Assembly: GCA_013146195.2 (NCBI GenBank)
Contig: CM028384.1
Location: 73,631,990 to 73,695,989 of the forward strand
Direction of reading: 5' to 3'
DNA from: Codonopsis lanceolata
Taxonomy: Eukaryota; Streptophyta; Magnoliopsida; Asterales; Campanulaceae
Length of the DNA: 64,000 nt
In this document: in pieces, positions 33,490-45,446 of the stretch
Layout of the letters: each line of letters starts with the position of its first letter
Numbering within the stretch: position 1 is the stretch's first letter
Program-made: the position numbers and the translations under genes
The notes under the pieces: model-generated
Told to the model about the DNA's origin: nothing
The model's input: only the letters and a program-made list of their open reading frames with translations
Databases searched by the model: none

Positions 33490-34630
33490 ATCCTAATGTA
33501 TATGGTCTAAATTTTTTCTAAAGCATACACAACCGCCAAAAATTCTTTTTCTCGTTGTTGTATAATTTAGTTGTGCATCATTTAGAGTTCTACTAGCATA
33601 ATGTATCACATGAGGCTTTCTATCTACCCTTTGTCCTAACACGCCGGTCCTAATTGCAAAATTTGATGCATCATTCATTACATGATTTCGAAAGAAAGAG
33701 ACCAATCGTATCGGATAAAATAGGGCAAGTATAGTTAATCTTTCTTTAATAAATTAAATGCATCTAAGCATTCTTGATCAAAAAAAAATTCTCTGTATCT
33801 TTTGCTAACAAGTTACATAGAGGCTTACGTGCATTTTGGAAAATCTTTTATAAATCTTCTATAGAAACCAAAGATGCCCTAGAAAACTTCTAACACCTTT
33901 AATGTGAGTTGGAGAAAGTAGTTGTGAAATAACTTCAATTTTGCTTTATCAACTTCAATACATTTTATTTGACACAACATGGCCTAAGACAATTCCATGT
34001 TTGACCATGAAATGACTTTTCTCCCAACTTAGAGTTAAATTTGTTTCACAAGATCTTTTCGTAACTCCGATGTAAGATTTTCTAGGCAATGATCAAAGGA
34101 GTTCCCAAAAACTGAAAAATCATCCATGAAAACTTCAACACATCTTTCAACTAAGCATGAAAATATAGAAATCATATATCTTTGAAAGGTGGTTGGTGCA
34201 TTACATAGCCCAAAGGGCATTCTAAAAGCAAAAGTACCAAAAAGGACATGTAAAAGTTGTTTTCTCTTGGTCTTCAAAAGCATGGTGAATTTGATTGTAA
34301 CCTGAAAAACCATCAAGAAAACAATAATACTCGTGGACCGGCTAGCTAATCTTTCAAGGATTTGGTCAATAAATGGTAAAAGGAAAGTGGTCTTTCCTAG
34401 TTGCCGCATTTAGTTTTCTCAAATCAATGCACATTCTATAACCGCTATTGTTCTTGTAGGGACTAATTCATCCTTTTCATTTTTAACAATGTGAATTCAT
34501 GACTTCTTAGGAACTACTCCGACCGACTAACCCATTTACTGCCCTCGATATTGGGTAAATTATACTGCATCTAGAAGCTTAAGAACTTCTTTCCTTACGG
34601 CTTCTTCCATGTGTGGGTTAAGTCTTCTTT
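33490..34630 (-). pseudogene. Athila-like reverse transcriptase and RNase H
   Basis: RT begins with HMEEAVRKEVLKLLDA (near 34610-34560). The fingers/palm are readable as FRMPFGLCNAPTTFQRYM and the catalytic VFMDDFSVFG (near 34120), where MDD replaces the usual YxDD as is normal for this lineage. RNase H is represented by SNFAIRTGVLGQR and VIHYASRTLNDAQLNYTTT (33660-33560). Numerous small indels shift the frame. Confidence 0.88.
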
Positions 34631-36521
34631 ATCTTTCTCTTGAAGGTTTACTACCTTCTTCTAAGTGTATTTTATGCATGCACATAGACGGACTAATACC
34701 TTTTAAATCAGCTAATGACCATCCTATAGCTTCTCTAAGTGTCCATAAACTTTCAATAAGCTTGCTTCTTGTCTTCTTCAGCTTAAATCACCGCTATTAT
34801 AACAAGTTTTACCTTCCCCTAAATGCATATTTTAGGTGGGTGATGTAATGGCTTTAATTCTTTTCACTAGATGAGATTTGACAGATGACATAAATCTAGT
34901 TTTCTCTTTAATTGTTTCTTCTACTTTGACCTCTCTCATCATTTCTCTTCTTTAACATCTTCCTTATTTTCTACTTTAACATTCTCTATCTCAATTTCTT
35001 CAAAAAGAGATTTTAAAATTTCCACTTCATCTACTTTAATTTCATTAGTTTCATCTTCTACTTTTTCTATTCTATCGGACTTAATTTATGATTCCGATTC
35101 TTTCTCCATATTATCTTTATCTTTATTTTTAAGAGTTTCTAACTTCTCTCTTTCTTGTCTCTTTCCTTCTATTTCTCTTCTATCTCATCAATGTCAATTT
35201 TTATGGGAGGTATAGGACTATCATCATAAACTATAAATACATCTTTTCATAGTCATCTTCTTCATTATCTTCTTCAAAAGCTTCAGCTTGATAATTTTTC
35301 GACATCTATGGAAAACGCATTTATGTCACTAGGTCTATTCATAGCATCATAAAGAGATTTCAAAGCCACCTAGGACTCCATATGTGAGTTTACCATTTTT
35401 AACATTTATCATAGAATTGGCAGTGGCCATAAAAGGTCCGCTCAATATTGAACTTCATTATTTGTGCAAATCTTCTCTTTCCATCTCTAGAACCACAAAG
35501 TCGATCTGAATGATTAGTTTATCAACCTCGAACTAGATGTCTTCCACTATACCCAAAGGATATTTAATCGAACGATTAGCTAATTGTAATTGCATATTAG
35601 TGGGTTTTAGTTCTCCTAACCCTAATTGTTTATAGACCTAGATCTTGGCTTTCATCTTTTAGAGCTTCCCAAAGAGACTTGGATATTAAAGCTACCAGAT
35701 CTTTCAACTTAGTAATTCGGGTTGTAAAACAACACTTACATTTCTAAACAATAATTTTCTCATTGTTTTCAAACTTGTGTTTCTTAGAGTGAAGATCTTT
35801 GAAAAACTTTGCATAAGCTGGAATATTTTTATAACGCCAAAGGAAGGTTAATTCACTTTGGATAACATATTATAAATTTTCGAAAATTGTTTGTCCATTC
35901 GGTTTTTCATAAGTCTTTTAGGGAATGAGTGAGAACATATGGTGGTGGAGCCACATAAGGTTCCTTCTTCTCGGTTCTAACTCTTTTTTTCTACTTCTAC
36001 TTCTACTTTATTTTGAACTTTTTTTCTTTTTTCCTTATTTGGAACTTCTACTTCTACTCTTGATTAATTGTTTGATTATTCTCATTATTATTATCCTTTT
36101 CAACTTCTTTTTCTAACTAACTACTTCATCGTGCACATTAGAAGAATGAACAGATCACTTACCTCTTCACCTATTATTTTTACGCCGCAAAGATGCTGAT
36201 TGATTTTGCTTGCTTGGTTTGACTAGTGAACTTCCCTTCTTCTTTTATCTGGTTTCTAATTACTATGTGCTTCAAATTTTCAACTTCTTCAAGCGTATAT
36301 TTTAGCGTAACTTGTACCTTTACTTGTTCCATCTTGTTTTGGAACTTCTCCAACCTTAATTGATTTTGATTTGGAAATTGTGGTGGTTGAGGTTGTTGAA
36401 ATTGAATTGTTGTGTTGTAAAGGGTTTATTTCCTTCCCAAGAAAAAGTTAGGATGTTCCTCCAAACTGTGATTATATGTGTTTGAATAGGGATCATTCCT
36501 TCGCCTTTGGGGGTATAATGC
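34631..36521 (-). pseudogene. Athila-like gag-protease region, heavily decayed
   Basis: Just upstream of RT the minus strand reads EAIGWSLADLKGISPSMCMH (about 34735-34675), the linker before RT. Near 35630-35560 it reads GELKPTNMQLQLANRSIKYP, the end of the Athila protease region. From 36500 to 35900 only short pieces of gag-like sequence are recognisable. The region is AT-rich with many stops. Confidence 0.65.
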
Positions 36522-36621
36522 NNNNNNNNNNNNNNNNNNNNNNNNNNNNNNNNNNNNNNNNNNNNNNNNNNNNNNNNNNNNNNNNNNNNNNNNNNNNNNN
36601 NNNNNNNNNNNNNNNNNNNNN
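36522..36621. other. assembly gap of 100 N
   Basis: Exactly 100 unknown bases, the usual placeholder for a gap of unknown size. A minus-strand Athila-like element ends on the left and a plus-strand Tat-like element starts on the right, so the true junction is unknown. Confidence 0.99.
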
Positions 36622-36649
36622 ATGCAAATAGAATGATCTTTCCCAATCT

Positions 36650-37260
36650 GGACACAATACCGGGATAGCACAAAATTTTGTGCTTATCACAACGATGTGG
36701 GGCATGTCACAGAGGAATGTTTCATCCTCAAAAAATAAATTCAACGCTTGATTAATCAAGGACGTCTTGATAGATTCAAGCAAGGAAACAACAATGGCAA
36801 CAATCGTCGTGATCCTCCTGCTCGGGGAAACGGCGGAAACAGGGGAAATGCCCCCCCAAATACACGAAGTGGTTAATGTTATTCTCGAGGAGGAGCCCAG
36901 TTTGACTCAACTAGGAAAGCATATTTATTCGCTGTCAAAAGTGATGAATATGCCACCAGTAACTCGCTTTGGCGAGCAGACCATCCATTTCGCTTGTAGC
37001 GGGCTAGCAAGCACAACCCTTGCTTCCGAGTAGCCTTTGGTTATATCGGCTTTGATTAACAATTGGCAAGTACATCGAAGTGCTCATAGATACTTTGTTG
37101 CGTCGATATGCTTACTACAATTGTTAAGGGCACGCTTGACTGAAGTTTACATAGGTGATGGGGAACATACGAGGATAGAAATCATAACTTTCCTCGTGAT
37201 CGATCTAAAGTCACCATACAATGCCATCATGGGCATCCTTCCATGGCTCGCCTAATGGTA
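36650..37260 (+). pseudogene. Tat-like gag C-terminus and protease
   Basis: Gag ends with FCAYHNDVGHVTEECFILK, a zinc knuckle in which histidine replaces the second cysteine, as is typical for this lineage. RLINQGRLDRFKQG and an Asn/Gly/Arg-rich tail follow. The protease region ends with FLVIDLKSPYNAIMG (about 37190-37235). Frame changes and a stop directly after the knuckle break the protein. Confidence 0.82.
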
Positions 37261-37699
37261 GCCTCGGACCTCACCAAATGAAAGCAAAGTTTTACACAGA
37301 CACCGGCATTGGGATCCTTCATAGCCAACCCCGAGCAATGTGGGAATTTGTTCGGGAAACACAAAAGAAAAGCGTAAAATCGCGCCTCCATCCCCAATGA
37401 TGAAATCACTGCTCCAGAAAAACTCCTGACAAGATAGCAAGAATTTCTCAAGGAGAATGCTCATGACCGTAAGATATGGAGGTTGATGAACCTAAGGACA
37501 AGGAGACAGAGGTCGTCAAGGAAATGTCAAAGCCTCGCTCAGTAAAGAGGGCAAAAGGCGATTTAAAAGATTGAAATGGACACATTGCAGTCCGTGAGGA
37601 GCCGTAATTCCGGCCGAAGATGAGCTCGAGGAAATCGCCATCAACCCGCCCTTTCCAGCAGCGTAAGATCAAAATTGGGACAAAGACTTTCTTTCCGGG

Positions 37700-39530
37700 A
37701 GCGACTACCTGATCGAGCAATTAAAGTCAAGTCTTGATGTGTTTGCATGGACTGTGGAGGATATGAGGGCATAAGTGAAGAGTAGCTCTTCATCATCTGC
37801 CAAGTGTCCAAAGATATCGACCTAATTCAAGAAATGACCTCGACAATTCTCCACGGAAAAGAATGAGGCCATAAAGATTGAAGTAGAGAAGCTACCGAAA
37901 AGCGCATATCATTGAAGAAATTCATTACCCGCCCCGGCTTGCCAACGTGGTAATGGTTAAAAAAGAGCAATGATAAATGGAGAACGTGTGTGGACTCACA
38001 TCTTAATAAGGCTCGCCCCAAAGACGCCAGCTACCCTCTTCCTCGCATTGATAGGGTTGATGCTATTGGTGCCGGGTTCGAGATGCTCGCTTTTTGATGC
38101 GTATTCGTGATACCACCAAGTGAAAATGTGCGAGCAGACAAGGTTTTGACCGCATTTCTGGGCGGTCTCTACTGTTATAAAATGATGCCCTTTGGGTTGA
38201 AAATGCCGGGCTACCTATCAGTATGGTCAACAGTTTTTGGCCAACAAATTGGCCGAAACATGGAGGCATACATTGATGACATGGTCATCAAAACAAAGGG
38301 GAGAGACCACAAAGCAAAGACTTGGAAGAGACTTTGCCAACCCGAGAAAGCACAACATGAAACTAAACCCGAGCAAATGCGCTGAGTCCCGGCCGAAAAT
38401 TTTGGGGTTCATGGTTAACCGTAGGGGAATAGAAGCCAACCCGAGAAGATTCAAGCTCGCCGACATGAAGTCGCTTAGATGTATTAAAGATGTCCAACGC
38501 TTGAACGAAACCATCATCACTTTTGGCCGTTTCATTTCCCGCTCCGCTGAGCGATGTCTACCCTTCTTCAAAGTACTCCGTGGAAATAAGAATTTTGAGT
38601 GGAATGAAGAATGTGCGTAAGCGCTCAAGCAACTTAAGAAATACCTCCCAAGAAACCACCCTTAATGAGCATTAAAACGGAGAAAATTTATACTTGTACT
38701 TGGTTGCTACGCAGCCGGCCGCCGCTTTGGTTGGGAGGAGTCAAATGTTAAAAACCTGTATTATTGGTCAAAAGCTCTCACACCTGTGGAGAGCCGATAT
38801 TTTAATATAGAAAAGTTGGCCTACTCTCTTGTCATTGCCGCCGAAATTACGAGCTTACTTTTCTCGCACACGTGATAATTGTATACACCGACTCACCATT
38901 ACGAAAAAGTTTTGCACAAGCCCGATTTTTCGGGAAGAATGCTTGGTTGGTCCATCGAGCTCACAGAGTTTCACATCGACTATCAACCACGAAAAGCAAT
39001 CAAGGCACATGCATTGGCCGACTTTCTGGTGGAAACAAGTTTTTCTAACCATGAGGAAGAATTGCCCCGACATAACTCGCCTCCGAACAAGAAAAAATGG
39101 TTAAGATCAAACCAACCCATTGTTGGGAATTATTCGTGGATGGCGCTGCAAGTAAAACGGCAGCGGAGCAGCATCTTACTGGTCACACCCGATCAGGCGA
39201 ACGAGTTCGAGATGGCACTTAGATTCAAATTCCTTGCCTCCAATAATCAAGCCGAGTACGAAGCCATGATTGCTGGTCTGGAGCTCGCGCTGGACATGGA
39301 TATTGATTCGTTATTTGCGATTCACGCTAGTAGTGAACCAAGTAATGTGGGAGTATGCGCTCATAATCCTACATTGGTCAAGTACTGCGAATTAGTCAAA
39401 GAAATCTTGAAGAACTTCAAGTTCTGGGAAATCATCAGGATTGATCGGGCAGATAATATGAGAGCAGACTACCTCTCCAAAATAACAGGGCTTAATTATC
39501 TCGTGTTGAGGCCGGGCAAGAATGATTGAT
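37700..39530 (+). pseudogene. Tat-like reverse transcriptase and RNase H
   Basis: RT contains YKMMPFGLK, then MEAYIDDMVIKTK (catalytic YIDD box at about 38270) and NPSKCA...FLGFMVNRRGIEANP across frames. After the RT-linked RNase H remnant, ELTEFHIDYQPRKAIKAHAL and ADFLVE (38950-39035) lead to the second RNase H block: EFEMALRFKFLASNNQAEYE (39207-39266) and RADNMRADYLSK. At least six frameshifts separate these parts. Confidence 0.87.
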
Positions 39531-39739
39531 CATCTGGAAGCGCCTTCGATTGATAAGGATCGAATAATGGATATCGAGCTGGCAAGCAAATGTTGGATCG
39601 ATGAGTACAAAGATTTCATCGAGCAGGGTATATTACCAGAAGATAAAAACCAAGCAAGAGTTGTCCGAACTGTGTATGTCGATATTCGGTGGCCTGAGGA
39701 GTACTGCATAAGCGATCAAGGGTAAGGCCGATGCTTCGT

Positions 39740-40797
39740 TGTGTTCGACCGTAAATGACCCAAGACTTCTATATGAGGTTCATCAAGGAGAATGTGGTGG
39801 TCATCCAGTAAGTGGGCACGAACCTTGGCACAAAAAATTTTGTTCAAGGATACTACCGGATCACATTAAGAAGATGCGCCTTCAGACGTGCGTAAATGTG
39901 ACAAGTGTCAAAGATTTGCAGATATACCTAGATCGCCATCCACCGAAAGGCACTCCCAAGAATGGCGCATGGCCATTCGACATGTGGGGAATTGACTTAA
40001 TTGACCTTTTCCTCTAGCACGATCTCGCTCAAATATGCAAGTGGTGGCAATTGACTACTTCACCAAATGGATTGAAGCAAAACCATTGGCGACCATCACC
40101 GAAAACAACATCATCAACTTCGCATGACCACATTTGGTGTCGCTTGGGTTACCTGAGCTATTGTTTCGATCATGGCACACGCTTCTACAAATTTACAGCA
40201 GAATGTAACAGATGTATGTTAAGCATTATCAGCCTTCGCTGCCTATCCACAAGGCAACGGACAAGCCGAACAAACAAATCATGCACGCCTCAAACGAAAT
40301 TTGGACGATCGAAAGGTGGAAATGGGCGATGAGTTACCCGCTCTATGGTCAATTAGACAACAAGAAGTGGGGTCAATCTGGCGAAACACCTTTTGCTCTC
40401 ACGCATGGATCGAAGTCGTAATTCCAACGTAAACCGCTTCCTAGTTACGTAGTGGCCCATTATAAGCGAAAGCAGACAATGAGGTTGCCCTGCAATCGAC
40501 CTTGACCTTCTCGAGGAACGCAGATCGAAGCTCGTGATCGATGGTTAATTACAAGCGTAAAGCTAAAGCCCATCACGATAGGAAGGTTCGGGAAGAGCAT
40601 TCAAAGTTGGAGATCGGGTCCTTAGGAAAATCGGTTACGTGACGACTGTAACATCGAGGGAAATTGTCACCTAATCGGGAGGGCCATTTAAGGTTACAGA
40701 ATTGTTGTAGAAGGTACTTACACCTTGCGTAATCAAGAGGGCAAACATTTGAAGCATCCCTGGCATTCTGATCATTTGAAGAAATATTACCATTAAC
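39740..40797 (+). pseudogene. Tat-like integrase
   Basis: The core starts at WPFDMWGIDLIDLF (about 39970-40010), followed in another frame by ATDYFTKWIEAK-like sequence and an HGTRFY motif. The C-terminal part reads GPFKVTE and HLKHPWHSDHLKKYY (40681-40793). Stops are frequent and the protein is dead. Confidence 0.8.
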
Positions 40798-41402
40798 AGG
40801 GTGTTAATTCCAGCTTTTTGATTTGCTGTATTTTCAATAAAGGGTTCTTCAATAATAAAGTTGTCTCGAACATTCTTAATCGAAAGTGACTACTTTCATG
40901 GGTTGAAAATTTTGAAATTGTGCACGTCAAAAGGAAAATATACTCAAACAAATATGAACAAAACTTTGCTCGAAAAATCGAGCAAAGTGGGCCCCGCCGG
41001 CTTATATTTTTAAGTTTGAATGCCTCAACAGGAGAAGGGGAACAACCCGGTGTTCGATATTGTTTGACGGCTTTGTTCGCTTTGGCGGCAAAGGGAGATA
41101 AGTCTCGCTCAAATAAATATCCAGCCTAAATAATGTTAACGGTTTGATAAACCAAGGGCCATGCCCAGTTAACGCGGCCACACAAATCTGCCCGATAACT
41201 CCTGGGCAAGAGCAATTATTTAGATGCGCCGATTAGCGTATGAGCCCTGCCCAATAATTCTAATTGTTTTTAGCTAAGTATAAAAAAAAAAATAAAACAA
41301 GTAGCAAGAGGACATTCACACACAATTATAAAATAAAAAGTTCTCATTAAATCTTCAAATTACTGGAAAAGGAAAATCATTACAAGAACGATCGAAAGCT
41401 AT
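40798..41402. other. spacer between the Tat-like pol and the antisense gene
   Basis: No reading frame is convincing. AATAAAG at about 40838 and AATAATAAAG at about 40851 could serve the sense transcript. TTTAATG-type signals for the antisense transcript lie near 41340. Confidence 0.5.
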
Positions 41403-44163
41403 CTAATTCCCTCCTTGCTCGGTGGATGTTCCCGATGTGTCCAACTCGGCAAATATTTTATCCATCTCGGACTGCAAGTTGGGAGGAAGAGGTGGTGGAG
41501 GAGGCAGCTGCTCAGTGCTTTGATCAGGAGGAGGGGGCAAGTTTGTTTCTATCCCGGCAGAATGAGCAGCCTGATTCTCCTCGACATCTATTATCACAGG
41601 ACCGACAGGCTGGGGAGCAGGATCCTCATCTTCATCGTCGTTCGCCTCACGCTCAAAGATAGCGTTCATCTGTTCAACCACATTATTGGCCGGAGTTAGA
41701 GGAATCCACTCCGGCTCATCGCTCTCCCGATCATTATTTGCAATGATCCCCGCTCATCCTCGCAGATAGGGACCAAAGCATGGCTCCTCCCGCGCAAAGC
41801 ACCAGGCGCCGCCCCCACTCGCCATCATTTCAGAGTTATATTCTGCATCATTGCTCGCCAAAGATACGCAGAACATGGTTGCACCCTTGGGAATAATAGG
41901 GAACCAGCTTTGCATCTACGAGCTGGTCAAGCTCGGCTGATTGTTTAAACTCTTCAATAGCAGCAGTTTTGGCAGCCGCAACTTCCCGTGTCAACCTGGC
42001 CTGCCAAGCTTTCTCTTTCTGCTCGGCCGCGATCTGAGCGCTCTCGAACTTCTTCCTCTCCTCGCTCAAAATTTTCTGAGCGGCCACCTCCCCATTCTGA
42101 GCAAACTCCACCTGGGCTTTCAGGCGGATAACTTCCTCCTCGAGCTTAGACAAACAACCTTGGTTAGACTTCTTTGTCCTTAGCCAACAAATCTTCTTTG
42201 TAAGACCGAGCAGCCTTCCTGACTTCCTCTTCTCGCTCAAACAAAGCTCCAAATTTTTATCTTTATACTCATCTGCACGTTTGTGCAGAAGAGTGACCTT
42301 GGAGGTGAACTGCAAAACAAAAACATAAATGAGCAGGAAATATACATTATCAATAGTAGTTATCTTCATCAAATAATGGGCATAACGTACCTCGCTGACT
42401 AGCAAACCAATTTCACCGAGCAAAGACGCTGCTCGGAGTTTCAAAGATCACCGCGACAACATCGCCGACGACCTTTTCAGATCCCCGCCCGCAAACGGCG
42501 CCATGGTTCCCCGATCACGAATGTTGATTCCTTCGAGAGGGGGACGGCGAAAGCCGCTCACGAGGGCCCTAACCCCATCTCGGATACGGCGCCACAAAGT
42601 TGGCTCTCAACCAACTAGGTGTACCACTCCGCGAAGGCTCTTCACGATGAGGAGGAGGAGGGGGCAGCCCCGTGACCGGAAGCGTCGGAATAACAGGAGA
42701 GGGCAAGGGATCAGACCCTGCTTGAATTGTTTCTTGGGGTTCATCCACCCCTGTTCGTGGTCGGGTGCTCCGATTTCCCGTTCGGGAATCGGACGCAGCT
42801 GGTCTCTTTCGAGAAGACTACTCTGGTGGCTGCCGCCAGAAAGAGATTTTGGCTCGCAGAGGAACCAGAGCCCGAGACGATTTCTGCTCTCCTTTCTGCA
42901 GAAAGGGGGCCTTGGGTAGAGCGTAGTGCCGCCGGCCTATCAACTCACCATGGCGAGCAAATGCACCTCGCCTTGAACTCGCTTTTTCTCTGCCTCAATA
43001 TATCCTTCACCACCGCCAAAGAAAAAGAAAACGAGTTAGAAAACGCCAAGATATTTTCCATGAGACTCATAATAAACAATAAAGAGTAAATACCAAAGAT
43101 CATCAAAGTCAAATCGAGGTGTACAATCTCCCCTGCATCGCATAACTCGACTCACCTGGGAACTTGTGGTCATGACAAGTCCCCCAAAAGGATGAACTGC
43201 TCTGTGTTATGACAATCAAAGGATCCACACCTCCACGGAAGGATACATCCCGCCAAGCCGCAAGATCCGCACATCCCGCACGATTGACTTCCAATAATCG
43301 CCCACTATCGACCATGCTCTCACTCCCAAAGGCTCCTCGCAACATGGCCATACACCTATCCTCTCCTGAAGGTGGCATATCGATCATAAGTTGGAGGTTT
43401 CATCTCATAAAGGGTCGGGGCAAATGGCCACCCAACCCGATTCCACAACAATAATCCTCTTATCCCATTTGTCAACTTTATGGGAAAGTCAATGAACAGC
43501 CAAAGTTCTTCGATCGGCCAATAATCCCGCCCGATCTTTTATCCTTAGTAAACCGAAAAGTTTTCTGAGTATGGTCATCTCCTGCTCAAACCCAATCAAC
43601 CGGCAGTCGCGCTAAAAGCGATCAGATCAAGATCGCTGTGAGTCGGAGATCACACGAACGCGCTGGTCTCCCCTTAAGAACTCGACAATAAAAGGATCTA
43701 ACTGAAAACGCATCCCGACGCCGAAAGAAATCGTAGAGAAAAGACCACTCTCTTTGGTCTTGCTCCTCATCCTAAGCAGAGTCATCTCTGATTCATAAGT
43801 GGACCCTCGATAATCCTTCTGAAATCCCAATCGAGCTAAACCAATTCCCCACCTCTACAACCGAGTCAATAGACTCCCAAAGGAGCAAGCGAGCTCAAAT
43901 TACAAGAATCCTCGTTACGGTGCCTCCTTCCACCGAGGTCGACCAGCCTACTTCCTCGTCGCTAGGCATCCCACTCGAGCTCGCCTCATCCACCTCATCC
44001 CGGCTCTGGTCACATCATTCACAATCCTTTCAAGGGAAACTCGACTACTCGCTCGGGTATTCCTTCCCTCCGAAATAAACACATCGACCTCGCTCTCTCG
44101 TAATCTACTTCGGTGAATGATGCTCCCGGGCACCATGGTCATAATCATAAGCTTCTTGCTCAT
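41403..44163 (-). pseudogene. antisense gene of the Tat-like element (putative gypsy-type transposon protein)
   Basis: Reading right to left: MSKKLMIMTMVPGSIIHRSR (start at 44163), then frameshifted blocks including ESGLFSTISFGVGMRF (near 43735) that resemble the putative gypsy-type transposon family. A long coiled coil follows (about 42300-41860, with KLEEEVIRLKAQVEFAQNGE and AAEQKEKAWQARL), and an acidic, Pro-rich C-terminus (DDEDEDPAPQPV, LPPPPPLPP) ends at 41403. An 81 bp intron with clean GT-AG ends (42390-42310) separates LLVSE from FTSKV and is itself open in frame. The function of these proteins is unknown. Frameshifts upstream of the coil suggest this copy is broken, although the coil and tail are intact. 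Confidence 0.72.
42310..42390 (-). other. intron in the antisense gene
   Basis: The minus strand reads GAG|GTACGTTATG at the donor and TTTTTGTTTTGCAG|TTC at the acceptor. The length of 81 bp is a multiple of three without a stop, so both spliced and retained forms stay in frame. Confidence 0.75.
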
Positions 44164-44592
44164 GATCGAGTTGTCATCAAAGAGTCGAAGAGGGAAGACA
44201 TCCTACAATAGATCGCGCAATATCTTGATTAATCCCCGTAAAACTTATGATTCTTTGAAGATCTTTCCTTGATCTCCCGCTAATTACCCAAGCCTAGACG
44301 GAAAATCCTAAGAATCTACCCGTAAAACCATGAATATGAAGAACACACGTAAAAAACCGTAAAGTTCAAAATGGATTTCATAAAGAAACGTAAGGGGATT
44401 AAGGCCCGAGAAAACTTACTCAAGGCTGAACAGGATCAATTTGCTTAAGCCGAAATATTGAAATGATCCGTAATGGCAGAGACGACTTTGTTAACTCAAA
44501 GAGTCACCACCGGAGAAATCAATAGAAGAACACAAGATGAGCACTTGAAGGCTAAAAGGCAAGAAAAAAGAAAAAGGATTAGGTTTTCCCCT

Positions 44593-44600
44593 TTATATGC
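44593..44600 (-). promoter_or_regulatory. TATA box for the antisense gene
   Basis: The minus strand reads GCATATAAAGG. This is about 430 bp upstream of the antisense start codon at 44163 and lies inside the element but outside the LTR, so the antisense gene seems to have its own promoter. Confidence 0.6.
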
Positions 44601-44869
44601 ACAATTGGGGAAAAAGACGCCTGCATCACGCGCCACGAATTAAACAAAGGCGGCGAAGCACCCGATCAAGCCCGCCATTAATGCTCGCTCAAAACACGCG
44701 GCTCATCATGATCGAACCCGCTTGCCGCCACTAAAAGCCTTTTCAACCCGCGTTAATACACCACCTGCCATCAATGAAGCAGCCTTCTTCACTTCGCCAC
44801 AACAAAATTAAACAGTGTCTTCCCCTGGCCGAGCATAAATACTGCCGAACAGTGGAGGGCCACCGATGA

Positions 44870-45432
44870 GTTCGGCCCAAACTCGTCACGAGCCAAACAC
44901 ACGTGCCAACACGTGATAGTCACATGTATGATAGAGACCAAGAAAGAAGTTACCCGAGCAGGATAGCTACGAGATGAACACCATACATCTATCCCGAGCA
45001 GGAATTTGTCTATCAGTCAGCGAGCAGGGAGCAGGGATGCTCGAATGAACCTGATATCTATTTTGAGCTTAACTGGAAATAACCTCACCGATCCCGAGAT
45101 TTTAGTCATGATTCCGCTGCACGTCAACCCGCATTTATGGTATTAAAGTCCTAAATTACCTCCATGATAATGGCCCCCTGATCTTACTCCCAAAAAGGCT
45201 ATATATACTTCACAAAATCTCATTTGAAATGTACACTCTTTTACACACCGAAACCTCGTTATTTTGCTTTCAACTAAGCTTAATACTTACTCTCACGCCC
45301 GAGGGTTTCATGAGGCCCCTGCATTCCTACTAAGGTGTTCTTTTTTTGACAGGGTTCTAGGAGATCATATACTCATACAAGCCCAGATATCCTACAAACC
45401 GCGAGGAACGGCCCAAGACCAGATTTTGTAGC
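44870..45432 (+). repeat. 3' LTR of the Tat-like element (approximate)
   Basis: The sequence before it has a purine stretch (AGTGGAGGGCC, 44859-44869). A TATA box (GCTATATATACTT, 45199-45211) and a CCCGAGGG-containing leader follow, and the segment ends near TTTTGTAGCA (45432). The start could be up to 50 bp earlier because the 5' LTR is not available for comparison. Confidence 0.6.
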
Positions 45433-45446
45433 ATCAGATGACATCT

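Larger units (their letters stand above)
26278..36521 (-). mobile_element. Athila-like Ty3/gypsy element, cut by the scaffold gap
   Basis: On the minus strand: gag/protease region (36521 to about 34650), reverse transcriptase and RNase H (about 34630-33490), integrase (33170-31891), a spacer with an LTR-like character (31740-31090), an env-position reading frame (30926-29830), a long untranslated region, polypurine tract (27556-27570) and 3' LTR (27555-26278). RT-RNaseH-integrase order and the extra 3' reading frame fit the Athila lineage. The 5' LTR should lie beyond the gap. Many stops and frameshifts show it is dead. Confidence 0.8.
36622..45432 (+). mobile_element. Tat-like Ty3/gypsy element with an antisense gene
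   Basis: Plus-strand gag end (36650-36880), protease (about 37080-37260), reverse transcriptase (about 37700-38650), RNase H region (38800-39510) and integrase (39740-40790) are followed by a 600 bp spacer, a gene on the opposite strand (44163-41403), and the 3' LTR (about 44870-45432). The 5' LTR and most of gag lie in or beyond the gap. The C-x2-H-x4-H-x4-C gag knuckle, a second RNase H-like block and an extra antisense gene fit the Tat lineage (relatives such as Grande have an antisense gene). Confidence 0.82.
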
